Shown: piece after piece, positions 1 through 10,612 of the stretch
Position numbering within the stretch: the stretch's first letter is position 1
Layout: every line of letters begins with the position of its first letter
Position numbers and translations under genes: made by a program
Assembly: GCA_916613615.1 (NCBI GenBank)
Contig: OU744721.1
Span: 81,163,060 to 81,227,059, forward strand
DNA from: Steromphala cineraria
Taxonomy: Eukaryota; Mollusca; Gastropoda; Trochida; Trochidae
Direction: 5' to 3'
DNA: 64,000 bases
The notes under the pieces: model-generated
The model's database searches: none
The model's input: the letters and a program-made list of their open reading frames with translations, nothing else
What the model was told of the DNA's origin: nothing

Positions 1-429
1 AATTTCTTCTGATAAACGTTTCGTTTATTAACACTCTCTTCATAATAATAACTGTTCACTAAACCCTCGTTCTAAATCATTATGTTTATTATTCAACCTC
101 TCTACTCGTCAACATATCGTTTACAAACCGGGTACCCTGTTTCCCATTATCATTATATATATTACTAACCCTCTCTCCCAATAAAGATATTGTTTACTTG
201 ACCGTCTCTCCTCATCAACATATCGTTTACAAAACCCTTTCTCCAAATCATCAATGTTTTACTTACCCCCAATCCTCATAAACATATCGTTTAGTAAACC
301 CTCTCACCCAATCACATTGTTTACTAAACCAATACAATGTATATACTTTACTAACCATCTATCCCAATCTACTCGTAAACATATAGTTTACAATCCCTCC
401 ATTAGTATTACATGTATAGATATTATCAG
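1..429. repeat. Degenerate minisatellite array, copy 1
   Basis: Loosely repeated units of about 35-40 bases built on aaccctctctccc, then tcaacatatcgtttac, then ac(t)aaaccc. The same motif recurs in the arrays at 9890-10190 and 57360-58087, so it is a dispersed family. Here the units are strongly diverged. Open frames through this stretch are low-complexity products of the repeat and are not credible genes. Confidence 0.7.
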
Positions 430-2436
430 AGAGTTTTGGATGACTATTAAGAAATATTTAACAAATAAACAACAACAAAATAATATTTCAACTGAAGTTT
501 GATTGCAATATTTTAAAGATCTCCTAAATCCATCCTCGATTAGAGACATAAATGAATTGACAAACATGTTCGTGAGTTTTTGGAAACACATACTTGTAAC
601 CAATGCAATGACACGCCTTTTAATGAACATCTCTTGTCGAAATTGAAATCAAACTAGCACTTAATCAGTTAAAAGTGGACAAGGCAGCGGGGGAGAATGG
701 TCTGCCATCTGAATATCTTAAATGTATCTCAAGTTTCATAATCCCCTACCTGAAAGAATCGTTTAACCGTATTCTAGATGCTGTTGTATTTCCAATTTCC
801 TGGAACATTGGAATGATTATCACTTTACATAAATCGGGATATATCGCTGATCCAAATTATAACCGGGATATTTCTCTCTTAAGCGTAATAGGCAAACTGT
901 TTTCTGCTGTAATTGAAAAACGTATGGCTGCATATAAACGATTGTTAACAGAATCGCAAGCCGGGAATATACCCACTTATTCCACAACAGACAATAAACC
1001 AAAAGGTCGCTTTTACGGTCCATTTATTGACTTCAGAAAGGCGTTTGACTATGTTGATATGTCAAATGTATTGCAAAGTATGTATTCCTCAATTAAGGCA
1101 TGTATCAACACAGAAGGTGGAATCACAGAATGTTTTAAAACTTCAACTGGTGTTAGCCCTGTATTATTCATATTTTTCACAAATGAGCTTGTAACTGAAA
1201 TGTATAATTCATGTGATTATGGAGTTTTTGTTTCACAGAATATAATGTTGTTACTTTTTGCAGATGATATTGCTTTATTTTCATTTTCGATAAGTGGTCT
1301 TCAAAAACAATTGAATGTTCTTCAATTATATACTGTGGGAAATTGGGCCTTGAAGTTAATCTAGAAAAGACAGGTGTAATTGTTTTCAGAAAAGGTGGTA
1401 TTTTAAATAAATTTGAAAAATGGACATATTGTAGCAAAAGTATAAACGTTGTTTCCTATCATAAATATCTGGGTTTGATTGTGTCCTCCAGATTATCATG
1501 GTCTGTAGCCTGAAAGTATCTTGCTGTGCAAGCATTTAAAGCATTAATTCCTGTATATAATGTATTTAAAGAAAACAAGTTTATATCTTTTAATGTGGTT
1601 TCTAATTATATATATATTTGATAGATAAATAGCACCAATTATTTTATATGGTTCAGAAATTTGGGGAGTTAGTTATAATGACTCAATTGAAAAAGTCCAT
1701 GCCTTGTATTCCCTAGGTGTTGGTAAATATGCCTCAAACAAAACTATTTTAGGAGAAACTGGTCGTACAAGCCTATTTGTTGCATCATAGTTACGGGCAG
1801 TAAAATATTAGTTAAAGTTATTGCGCATGAATAAAAATAGATTACCTCTCCAATGTAATAATATGCTCAAACGATTTGATGAAAATGGTAAATATTCTAG
1901 GGTGTCTGATATAAGAAATATTATATTCATGTCTTGGTTTTCCCATGTTTGGATTTTAAAGATGTTGGAAATGATAAATTATTTACTTCTATGCTTAAGC
2001 AAAGATTACAGGATATATATTTGCAAGACTGGCATTGTAAAATATCTTCCTCAAGATTTTTATGTCACTATTCCAATATAAAATCTTTACTTACTCCTGA
2101 AACAATGTAACTGAATTACAGGATATAAATCTAAGAAGACCATTTTGTAAATTACGTATATCATTACATGATTTAAATGTTAATATCCTTAGAAAAAGGG
2201 TTTGCAAGATGCCAAAAGTTTATGTCGCCATTGTAATGAAATGTGTTGAAAATGAATTCCATGTGCTCCTTGTCTGTAAACATTGCGGAACTCTGAGAGA
2301 CAAATACCTCCCTATGATATCAACTGCACATAAAGATGAACAATTAATGAACAATTTATTGAATTCAAGAAATATAAGTACCATAGTGTCAATGTCCATG
2401 TTCCTTAAAAATGTATTTGAAATAAGACGTAAATAA
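430..2436 (+). mobile_element. Decayed non-LTR retrotransposon (LINE), RT and C-terminal knuckle remnants
   Basis: This is a 5'-truncated, multiply frameshifted LINE. Recognisable reverse transcriptase pieces include an FIDFRKAFD-type block near 1024-1050, an FADDIALFS catalytic block near 1258-1282, and an NLEKT/VVF-type block near 1353-1390. The 3' part (2209-2436) encodes a Cys/His segment with ENEFHVLLVC. The same order and motifs occur in the better-preserved LINE at 24390-27005, so both belong to one family. Several stops and frame changes mean no product can be made. No endonuclease domain is seen. The exact clade is not resolved. Confidence 0.8.
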
Positions 2437-2488
2437 TATATTTTTACCCACGTGACTTAAACTAACACTCTGTAAACCACTACTGTAC

Positions 2489-3757
2489 TAAGATAAGATA
2501 AGATAATGTCTTTATTGTCCCAAGGGAAATTTGTTTTACATCATATATACAGTTCTCCAGTTACAAACAAAGCAAACTAAATGTACATGATAATATTATT
2601 ATGCATAAGATTTGTCTAAATAAACATGAACACATCCGATTTAGTCACACTCACATTCACTTGACTAAAACATATATATAACATTAATCAATAAACTGCT
2701 CATTGTAGGAACGAACACTGTTTGGAATAAAAGAGTAGCGAAACCTGTTTGTTCTCCCAGTCGGCATGGGCAGTCTGCGTCCTGAAGGTAGCCAAGAATA
2801 TTCCGAAAAAAGAATATGTGATTGGTCACTTAAAATTTTATTTGTTTTCTTGGAAATTTGCTGCTCATAAAAATCGCCGATACTTTCAATTGGAAGTCCA
2901 ATAATTTTTGAAGCTGTTTTAACAATTTTTGAAAGTTTGTTTTTATTCTGAACAGACAGATTTCCGTACCAGCTCAAGAAATTAAAGGTCAAGATACTTT
3001 GAATAAATGTTCTGTAAAATAACCTCAATATAGTTTGATCTATTTTAAAATGTCTCAATCTCCACAAAAAATGCAAGCGTTGCTGTCCTTTCTTATAAAT
3101 ATTGTCAGTATTTTCGTTCCAATAAAGTTTTGAATCCAAGACAGTACCCAAATATTTGTATTCTGTTACTCTTTCTATTTCACCATCATCTATAGTCACA
3201 GCATTTAATGTAGACTTCTTTTTCCTAAAATCTATGACCATTTCTTTGGTTTTCTGCACATTCAAAAACAAAAAGTTTGATTTACACCAATCTACAAATT
3301 TTGAAATTTCAGTTCTGTAACACAATTCAGATTCTCTAATCAGGCCCACCAATGCTCATCATCGGCAAATTTGATTGTCATACATGTTTTTGCATTGGAT
3401 ACGCAATCATTGGTATACAATATAAACAAAATCGGTGAAATAACGCAACCTTGTGGAGCGCCACTGGATGTACTTACAGTTGAAGACTGCACTTGGTTAA
3501 CCCTAACAAATTGTTGTCTATTCACTAGAAATGAGTTGATCCATCTAATGATATTAGAATTTACATTCATTTTACAAAGTTTGTCAGTAAGTAGATGAGG
3601 CTGAATAGTATTGAAAGCAGATGAAAAATCAACAAACATAATTCTTACATATGTACCATAGCTTTCTAAATGCTGATAGATATTGTGTAGCAGAGTTATT
3701 GTTGCATCTTCTACACCACGCCTTGCCCTGTATGCAAATTGTAAAGGATCAATAATA
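2489..3757 (-). mobile_element. CR1/Rex1-type LINE, 3' half (RT palm to tail)
   Basis: On the minus strand the reading runs from 3757 down. It shows the RT block MFVDFSSAFNTI (near 3639-3605), APQGCVISPILF, and the catalytic FADD (near 3370). A frame change at about 3340-3370 follows, then a second segment (3352-2684) with the conserved LPSGRRLPMPTGRTNRFR tail typical of this LINE group, ending in a stop at 2684. The 3' end carries AATAAAG-type sequence and a TATCTTATCTTA microsatellite tail (minus strand, about 2520-2489). The element continues at 8515 beyond an inserted Gypsy element, whose 5-bp target duplication tggct lies at 3758-3762. Confidence 0.85.
2684..3352 (-). pseudogene. LINE RT C-terminal segment
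   Basis: A 222-residue open stretch covering the thumb and C-terminal region of the CR1/Rex1-type RT. It includes VIDFRKKKS, YKYLGTVLDSKLYW, KKGQQRLHFLWRLRHF and the terminal LPSGRRLPM block. It is out of frame with the catalytic-domain segment upstream (3639-3340). The apparent start lies inside the domain, so this is a fragment and not an independent gene. Confidence 0.8.
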
Positions 3758-3762
3758 TGGCT

Positions 3763-3987
3763 TGTAACAGTATGTGCTTTATACTTAATGATTAATCGGT
3801 TGTGGTCTGACGCATGTAAGACAACGAGAGTTGTTCCCCTTTGATCACCCCGTGCAGTGAAATGTACCGCCCCTTGAAAATGGCTGAATAAACAAGCATG
3901 GCCGATACTGACAGTGTCGTCGTCGTTTCATTCAAATGTATTAATGAAGACAGTTAGGAATTTATGTTTTCAACACGAAACATTACA
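3763..3987 (+). repeat. Gypsy 5' LTR (225 bp)
   Basis: Begins tgtaacagtatg and ends cattaca. It is identical by eye to 8285-8509. An AATAAA hexamer lies in gctgaataaacaag near 3887, a candidate polyadenylation signal. No clear TATA box was recognised. Confidence 0.95.
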
Positions 3988-4000
3988 TGGTGTCAGAACT
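3988..4000 (+). promoter_or_regulatory. Probable primer binding site of the Gypsy element
   Basis: The sequence tggtgtcagaact starts directly after the 5' LTR, where the tRNA primer binding site is expected. The leading TGG is complementary to a tRNA CCA end. I cannot tell which tRNA is used. Confidence 0.7.
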
Positions 4001-4008
4001 AACTCGTC

Positions 4009-7000
4009 ATGGATAATTTAAGCGGCATACCAACACCCACTATGAATTGGGAATCAAGCAATCTTCCCGAAGCGTGGCGGCGTTTTCGCCAACATGTTGA
4101 ACTGATCTTCAAAGGTCCACTTGCCGAGAAAGAAGAGGCCTTACAGTGTTCATACCTTCTTTTGTGGGTCGGTGAGAAGGGTCGTGACATTTATAACACT
4201 TGGACAGATTTAACTGACGACAATCGGAAGTTATTGAAGACTTACTACGATCATTACTCATCGTACGTACAACCGAAACTGAATCCAGTTTTCGCTAGAT
4301 ATAAGTTCAACAATGAAGTTCAGGGATCGTCATCATTCGACCAGTTTGTTGTCAAATTGAAGCTGCTAGCTGCAGATTGTGCATTCACGGACACAGATGA
4401 GATGGTGAGAGATCGCATTGTTTTTGGTGTTAGTTCACTGAAAGTGAGAGAAAAACTTATTAATGTCGGTGAGAAATTGACTATCGAAAAAGCGATTCAC
4501 ATTGGCCAAAGTTTTGAGTACTCCCAAGAACAATTAAAGACTATGTCTTCTACTAGTAACGCCAGTGCCCCAGAAGTGCATGCTGTGTCAACGAAAGGTC
4601 AAAGTTCATTCAGACGTAAACAGAGGAACAGTACACGTGACGCTCAACCCAAACAGAAGGCTCATGCTGATGGTAAAAAGAAAGTGAACCCTTGCAGTTT
4701 TTGTGGTAGAGAACATTCCAGGAAGGAAGTTTGCCCAGCAAAAGGACTGCGTTGCTCTAAATGCCACAAATGGAACCATTTTGCAGCTGTGTGTCGTTCT
4801 GCAGGAGTTCAAGAGGTCGTCACAGATGAAGCCCTGTGTACCGAGGATGGTTTTGATGATGACTTTATGATTGATAGCATTGATATGATTGACACTGGAT
4901 CTGATTTGTCTAATTCTGATCAGGCTTTTGTTACAGTAAACATAGGGAGTAAGAGTACACCAGTTAAGTTCAAACTTGATACAGGTTCTCAGGTAAACAT
5001 TTTGCCTACTGCTACATTCAATAGGTTTGGTTCTGCTGATATGCTTACCAAGTCTCACAAACAACTTATTGGTTATGGTGGCAATCAATTGAATGTGATA
5101 GGAAAATGCACTTTACCATGTCAGTTTAGAAATCAGAACTCATTTTCAGATTTTTATGTTGTAGATACTGACTCAAACCCCCTTCTCAGTCTCAGATTGT
5201 GCCTTGAACTTGGTCTCATGAAACTCACCTACGCTATTGACACACTCTCATCTGATCAACAGAAGACGTCACCCTTCGACTTACCTCTTGACAAAGGTAC
5301 AGTATTAGCTGAATATGCTGATGTTTTCCAGGGTATAGGACTCTTCCCAGGGGACTGCACTGTTCATATTGATCCGAATGCCACTCCAGTTGTACATCCT
5401 CCACGCAAGGTACCAGTGTCTCTACGTGAAAGACTTAAGGATGAGCTCAGCCGTATGGAAACAGCCAGCATCATCACTAAAGTTGACGAGCCGACGAAAT
5501 GGGTAAACTCACTCGTCATCGTAGAGAAGCCACACACAAAGAAACTACGGATATGTTTAGATCCTAAAGATCTAAATAACGCCATACAGCGCCCGCACTA
5601 TCCGATGAAGAGTCTAGATGACATCCTCCCGAATCTAGCCGGAGCACGTTACTTCACCAAACTAGATGCCCGCTCTGGGTACTGGGCCATCAAATTGGAT
5701 GAAGAGTCGTCGTTCCTGACCACGTTCAACACCCCCTATGGGCGTTACAGATTCTTGCGTCTTCCTTTTGGGATCCGATCAGCGCAAGACGAGTTCCAGC
5801 GGAGGATAGATGAGTGTTATGAAGGCCTCGATGGTGTAGCGGCAATTGTAGATGATGTTCTAGTCTACGGGAGAACACCCGAAGAACACAACCAGAACCT
5901 GAGAAAGATGTTACAGCGTTCTAGAGATAAGGGAGTGAAGCTCAACGCAGATAAGCTTGAAGTAGGCGTGTCAGAAATCCACTACTTTGGTCACATATTG
6001 AGCTCTGAGGGAGTTAAGGCAGATCCTTCAAAAGTCTCGGCGATCAAGTCTATGGAGCCACCAAAAGACAGAGCTGAGTTGGAAACAATCCTAGGAATGG
6101 TGAATTATCTTGCTAAATTTGCACCAAATCTTTCAGAGGTCACCAGCCCGATGCGTCAACTTCTATCCAAGGACATAGAGTTTGTATGGGATCATCCGCA
6201 AGAAGCAGCTTTCCGGAAAGTGAAGGATATCATCACCCAAACCCCAGGTCCTGTCCTAGCTTACTACAACCCAGAGAAAGAGCTTACACTTCAAGCCGAT
6301 GCCTCCAAGTTTGGTCTCGGAGCAGCCCTCCTACAAGATGGGAAACCGATTGCGTATGCTTCAAAGTCACTTACCCCAACGGAAGTAAATTACGCTCAGA
6401 TCGAGAAGGAGATGTTTGCGATCTTATTTGGTTGCAAGCGATTTCACCAATACGTCTATGGTCGACACATCAAGGTAGAGTCCGATCACAAGCCCCTGAT
6501 ATCCATCATGAAGAAAGCACTTGCATCAGCACCAGCTAGACTTCAGCGCATGATGTTGCAGTTACAGAGGTATGACTTAGATGTCACACACAGACCTGGC
6601 AAAGAAATAGTTGTCGCCGACACCTTGTCCCGCAAGTTTATGTCCGACACCTATCCTCACCTATCAGAAAATATGGAAGCCCAAGTTCACACAGTGATGT
6701 CTAACCTCTCCGTCACAGATCGGAAACTGGACGATATCAGGAACGCCACAAGTTCGGATGAGCAGATGAATCTACTCAAGTCTACAATCATGAACGGATG
6801 GCCAGACGAACGGAAACAGTGTCCCTCACAGATACTCGACTACTGGAATTTCAGAGATGAGATGTCATTCATTGATGGTATTGTATTCAAAGGACAGAGG
6901 ATAGTCATCCCGAAGTCACTTAGAAAGGAAATTCTAGACAAGTTACACACAGGACACATGGGAACAGAGAAGTGTCTCAGAAGAGCACGCGATATTCTGT

Positions 7001-8070
7001 TTTGGCCGAAGATGTCAGAAGATATCACTCTACTTGTACTGAACTGTACAGTGTGCCTAGAGAGAAGGAACAGCAACCCGAAGGAACCACTTATCTCCCA
7101 CGACATCCCAGCACGTCCTTGGCAGGTAGTAGCATCAGATTTGTTCAGCTGGAATAGAAATGATTACATGCTAGTCGTCGACTACTACAGCAGATACCTT
7201 GAAGTAGCCAAGCTCAGCACTACAACAAGTCATGCAGTTATCCGGAACCTCAAGGAGATATTTTCCCGACATGGTATACCCGAATCTTTTGTCTCTGACA
7301 ATGGACCACAGTATTCGTCTCAAGAGTTTGCATCTTTTGCGACCGAATGGGATTTTCACCATAAGACATCCAGCCCGGAGTATCCACAATCAAATGGTTT
7401 GGCCGAGAGGACCGTACAGACGATCAAGCGGATCTTCTCAAAATGCAAGTCTGACAACAAGAATCCATATTTAGGTATTTTGGAATATCGTTATACCCCC
7501 TTGGAGTCGAACCTGTCACCCTCCCAACTACTGATGAGTAGAAGATTGAGATCCACACTACCCAACACTCCACAGCAACTACAACCATGTACAGTAGACC
7601 ATACAAAGTACAGAAGTATTCTGCAGACCACCAGAAACAAACAGAAAGTACATCATGACCGAGGTGCAAAGTCATTACAGCCACTTACCGAAGGTGAGAC
7701 AGTCCGCATCAGACGTGACAACACTTGGAAACCAGCAGTTGTCACATCACAGCATGATACAAGATCATACAACGTGCAGACCGAGGATGGTTCAACTTAC
7801 AGGCGTAATAGGCGTCATCTGCTGAAAACCAGAGAAACTAGAAAACTCAACTTGGATTCGAACTTGGAACCATTGTCGAACACTGAAGATTCACAACAAA
7901 ATGACCTCGACCAAGGTACAATCGAGACTCCTTATTCACCCCCTCATTCTAGTCCTATTAAAACAGCAGAACCCTCCTTGTCTATTCCAGATAAGTCTCA
8001 TGTTTCAGGTCAACCTTACATTACTAGGTCTGGTAGGGTTGTAAAACCAAAAGTTATCACTTCAGTTTAA
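4009..8070 (+). CDS. Gypsy gag-pol polyprotein, 1353 aa, intact
   Basis: A single frame encodes all retrotransposon functions. In order: a gag region (about 1-225) ending in two CCHC-like zinc knuckles (about 229-263, CSFCGREH and CSKCHKWNH); an aspartic protease with LDTGS (Asp 324); a reverse transcriptase with LDARSGYW (about 551) and catalytic VDDV (Asp 615-616); an RNase H starting with QADASKFG (Asp 764); and an integrase with an HHCC zinc region (about 980-1018) and a D-D-35-E core (Asp 1044, Asp 1097, Glu 1133). A proline/serine-rich C-terminal tail follows. The ATG at 4009 lies 21 bases after the 5' LTR. All catalytic residues I checked are present, so the protein is probably functional. 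No env-like ORF follows. Confidence 0.95.
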   Translation: MDNLSGIPTPTMNWESSNLPEAWRRFRQHVELIFKGPLAEKEEALQCSYLLLWVGEKGRDIYNTWTDLTDDNRKLLKTYYDHYSSYVQPKLNPVFARYKFNNEVQGSSSFDQFVVKLKLLAADCAFTDTDEMVRDRIVFGVSSLKVREKLINVGEKLTIEKAIHIGQSFEYSQEQLKTMSSTSNASAPEVHAVSTKGQSSFRRKQRNSTRDAQPKQKAHADGKKKVNPCSFCGREHSRKEVCPAKGLRCSKCHKWNHFAAVCRSAGVQEVVTDEALCTEDGFDDDFMIDSIDMIDTGSDLSNSDQAFVTVNIGSKSTPVKFKLDTGSQVNILPTATFNRFGSADMLTKSHKQLIGYGGNQLNVIGKCTLPCQFRNQNSFSDFYVVDTDSNPLLSLRLCLELGLMKLTYAIDTLSSDQQKTSPFDLPLDKGTVLAEYADVFQGIGLFPGDCTVHIDPNATPVVHPPRKVPVSLRERLKDELSRMETASIITKVDEPTKWVNSLVIVEKPHTKKLRICLDPKDLNNAIQRPHYPMKSLDDILPNLAGARYFTKLDARSGYWAIKLDEESSFLTTFNTPYGRYRFLRLPFGIRSAQDEFQRRIDECYEGLDGVAAIVDDVLVYGRTPEEHNQNLRKMLQRSRDKGVKLNADKLEVGVSEIHYFGHILSSEGVKADPSKVSAIKSMEPPKDRAELETILGMVNYLAKFAPNLSEVTSPMRQLLSKDIEFVWDHPQEAAFRKVKDIITQTPGPVLAYYNPEKELTLQADASKFGLGAALLQDGKPIAYASKSLTPTEVNYAQIEKEMFAILFGCKRFHQYVYGRHIKVESDHKPLISIMKKALASAPARLQRMMLQLQRYDLDVTHRPGKEIVVADTLSRKFMSDTYPHLSENMEAQVHTVMSNLSVTDRKLDDIRNATSSDEQMNLLKSTIMNGWPDERKQCPSQILDYWNFRDEMSFIDGIVFKGQRIVIPKSLRKEILDKLHTGHMGTEKCLRRARDILFWPKMSEDITLLVLNCTVCLERRNSNPKEPLISHDIPARPWQVVASDLFSWNRNDYMLVVDYYSRYLEVAKLSTTTSHAVIRNLKEIFSRHGIPESFVSDNGPQYSSQEFASFATEWDFHHKTSSPEYPQSNGLAERTVQTIKRIFSKCKSDNKNPYLGILEYRYTPLESNLSPSQLLMSRRLRSTLPNTPQQLQPCTVDHTKYRSILQTTRNKQKVHHDRGAKSLQPLTEGETVRIRRDNTWKPAVVTSQHDTRSYNVQTEDGSTYRRNRRHLLKTRETRKLNLDSNLEPLSNTEDSQQNDLDQGTIETPYSPPHSSPIKTAEPSLSIPDKSHVSGQPYITRSGRVVKPKVITSV

Positions 8071-8273
8071 TTATCATGTTGATAACCAGATTTTACTAGA
8101 GAATTGCTGAACTGTGGACTGAAGTTAGATATGATCAAGTTGATCTTAGACATTTTTGTTGAATGTTACTGCAAAGTAATTATGTTAGTTTTGTTTGGAC
8201 ATTGAGATTTGATTATGTTCATGTTTGCACCAGAGTTACAGTTAACCTAATACTTGACATGATATCTTTTTGT

Positions 8274-8284
8274 AAGAAGGGAGA
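8274..8284 (+). promoter_or_regulatory. Polypurine tract
   Basis: aagaagggaga directly precedes the 3' LTR at 8285, the expected position of the plus-strand primer for reverse transcription. Confidence 0.85.
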
Positions 8285-8509
8285 TGTAACAGTATGTGCT
8301 TTATACTTAATGATTAATCGGTTGTGGTCTGACGCATGTAAGACAACGAGAGTTGTTCCCCTTTGATCACCCCGTGCAGTGAAATGTACCGCCCCTTGAA
8401 AATGGCTGAATAAACAAGCATGGCCGATACTGACAGTGTCGTCGTCGTTTCATTCAAATGTATTAATGAAGACAGTTAGGAATTTATGTTTTCAACACGA
8501 AACATTACA
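8285..8509 (+). repeat. Gypsy 3' LTR (225 bp)
   Basis: Identical by eye to the 5' LTR. It is followed at once by the target duplication tggct and then by the interrupted LINE. Confidence 0.95.
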
Positions 8510-8514
8510 TGGCT

Positions 8515-9852
8515 GACTTCACAAAGCAATAAGTTCTTCATGATGCGTTCCAAACATTTCATTGCAACAGAGGTAAGAGCCACTGGTCTAAAATCGTTAT
8601 TGACGGTTGGATTTTTCCTTTTGGGCACTGGGATAATTTTAGAGGTTTTCCAAAGAGTGGGAACTTCATGAGAATTTATCGAAATTTGAAATAGCTTTTG
8701 GAAGATAACAGCCAGCTGCATTCTACACTCCTTAAGAACAATTCCAAACAAGTTATCAGGCCCTCAAGAATTGTGCGGGTTAATCTGAGCAAATGAACTA
8801 ACTACATCTTCTGTCGTAATTGTTACCCTTTCCCCAAGTGGAAGCGGTTCCATTACACTTTCCCTTTCATCCGAAAAATGTCCAGTGTCAAATCTGGAGT
8901 AGAAAGAGTTTAATTCATTTGCAAAGGATAGATCATCCATGGATTGTAACTGCTGTGGCCTACTGTGTGAGCCAATAATAGTTTTAATACCACTCCATGC
9001 GTTACGTAAATTGTTAACCGAGAATTGTCTTTCCATTTTCGTTTTATATTCATCTTTACATTTCCTTGTTAAACATACAATATCTTTCTGAATTTGTTTT
9101 ACTTTTACTTTGTCGCCTGCACAAAAAGCCCTTTTCTTTTTATTTAAAACTGATTTGAACTCTTTGGTTACCCCCAGCTTGTTATTAGGAAATATGTTAA
9201 TGCATCTAGGTACAATGCTTTCTACACAGAAATTAATGTAATCAGTGACAATGTTTGTGAATTCATTCAAATCCTTACAAGCATGATCAAACAAATCCCA
9301 GTCTGTGCATTCAAAACAACCTTTCAATTTCTCTAAACAATCATTTGTCCATGACTTGACATATTTTACAACTGGTTTCTCTGATTTTAGTTTTTGACGA
9401 TAAGAAGGTACCAAATAAACAGTATTGTGATCAGAGGTACCCAACGGAGCCTTTGCATAGGATTTATAGGCATTTTTCACATTTCCATAACACAAATCAA
9501 TAGTTTTCCCAGATCGTGTAAAACACTTAACATACTGATGATAAGATGGTAATACATGTTTTAAATTGCATGAATTAAAATCACCGAGTATGAATTTTGG
9601 TGCCTCTGGGGAAAAACCATTAAGTTTGTCCATGTTCATATGAATAATGTCTGCAGCTCGCTTCACATTAGCGTCCGGTGGAATATACACAGTGGTGACG
9701 AATATCTGTCCGAATTCCCTTGGGAGATAAAAAGGCCTGAGAGAAATTGATATGAGTTCTATGTCCTTATTACAAATCGTTTCTCTAATGACATGTTGCT
9801 TACACCAACGTTCGTTCACATATACACATAAACCGCCGCTACTATAGGTCAT
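8515..9852 (-). mobile_element. CR1/Rex1-type LINE, 5' half (endonuclease and RT N-terminus)
   Basis: This is the upstream half of the LINE that continues at 3757-2489. The endonuclease part (9852-8764) starts inside the domain with GGLCVYVNERW and shows the metal-site block ILGDFN near 9600-9580 and the catalytic GTSDHNTVYL near 9450-9420. An ordinary LINE linker follows. A stop at 8764-8766 and a short gap separate it from the RT N-terminus (8751-8515), which shows SKIIPVPKR and NDFRPVALTS. The 5' part of the endonuclease is missing, as expected for 5' truncation. The plus-strand fragment at 51000-51602 carries the missing N-terminal endonuclease region of a close relative. Confidence 0.85.
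8764..9852 (-). pseudogene. LINE endonuclease and linker fragment
   Basis: A 362-residue open stretch encoding the C-terminal two thirds of an APE-type endonuclease and the linker towards the RT. Conserved blocks are VYIPPDANV, ILGDFNSC, and SDHNTVYLVP, which contains the catalytic Asp-His pair. It lacks the N-terminal catalytic Asn/Glu region and ends just before the RT. APE endonucleases nick the target DNA for target-primed reverse transcription. Confidence 0.8.
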
Positions 9853-9896
9853 ATGGCCTCAAAATACTGAATAAAGCTTCTGTTCTGTTCTGTATT
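9853..9896 (+). repeat. Possible 3' tail of another LINE
   Basis: ggcctcaaaatactgaataaagc followed by repeated ttctg units resembles a LINE 3' end with a polyadenylation-like AATAAA and a short microsatellite tail. It joins the 5'-truncated CR1/Rex1-type LINE to the minisatellite. Only the tail is seen. Confidence 0.4.
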
Positions 9897-10190
9897 ATAT
9901 ATATCACTAACCCTCTCTCCCCATATCAACAAATTGTTTACTAACCTGTGTATTAGTCAACATAACGTTTACAAAACCGTCTCTCCAAATCAAGATTTCA
10001 TTTCTATTCCTCTTTCCCCATTAACATATTATTTACTAAGCCCTCTCTCTTCATCAACATATCGTTGAATAAACACTATCTCCCAATTTTTATATTTTAC
10101 CTACCAATTCTCCCCTTCAACATATTTACATAACCCTCTCTCCCACTAGCATTACATATATCACTAACTCGCTCTTCGTATCATCATCAC
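9897..10190. repeat. Degenerate minisatellite array, copy 2
   Basis: Diverged units of the family seen at 1-429 and 57360-58087 (ctaaccctctctcccc, tcaacatat, gtttactaa). Unit borders are blurred. Confidence 0.7.
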
Positions 10191-10246
10191 AAAACGAACA
10201 ATAGCGCCCTGCCATTTAATACTTTTTATCAACTTTCTCTTGGACA

Positions 10247-10612
10247 TTAAAGGGGCAGTAGCACGTTTTTTTTATAATTTTATATTTTTATTTTTTCACT
10301 GATAATTGTAAGTTAATGCTAAATGAATTATTTTGGCAGTGTCAAATATCTCATTACCCAAGTCAATCAGCCATAGTCAGAGGACAAAGTATGAGGATTC
10401 ACATAAAATCCATTGGCGGCCATTTTTGTGTGAACACCTTTAATTCATTTTGTGTAAGAAAAAGGAATCGCATGGCTAAACATCGCGTTCTATATTAGAA
10501 TTATTACTGCTTCATTTAGTTTGAATACGTTGTCTTTCAATTGGAACCATTTATTTTCATTTTCCTGACATCACCTTACATTCCCCCTAAAAACGTGCTA
10601 CTGCCCCTTTAA
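10247..10612. mobile_element. TTAA-flanked MITE, 358 bp
   Basis: Terminal inverted repeats of about 20 bp (AGGGGCAGTAGCACGTTTTT) lie at 10251-10270 and 10589-10608. The sequence ttaa flanks both ends (10247-10250, 10609-10612). A TTAA duplication is typical of piggyBac-type transposases and a few other families. The interior is AT-rich; its only open frame (60 codons) matches nothing I recognise. It is a non-autonomous element whose partner transposase is not in the window. Confidence 0.8.

Larger units (their letters stand above)
3758..8514 (+). mobile_element. Intact Gypsy (Metaviridae) LTR retrotransposon with 5-bp target duplication
   Basis: A complete element, 3763-8509, flanked by the direct repeat tggct (3758-3762 and 8510-8514). 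The two LTRs are 225 bp each and I find no difference between them by eye. They begin TGTAA and end TTACA. One uninterrupted gag-pol frame fills the interior. The single long gag-pol ORF, the order protease-RT-RNase H-integrase, and the short LTRs fit the Mag-like branch of invertebrate Gypsy elements. That branch assignment is from motif recognition. The element is inserted in the RT region of an older minus-strand CR1/Rex1-type LINE. Identical LTRs and an open frame indicate a very recent insertion and possible present activity. Confidence 0.95.

Noticed and set aside
1..429. CRISPR-like regular repeats
   Set aside because: Units have no unique spacers, no cas genes exist, and the sequence is eukaryotic.
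6186..6539. 117-codon frame inside the Gypsy gag-pol
   Set aside because: It is a shifted reading of the RT/RNase H region.
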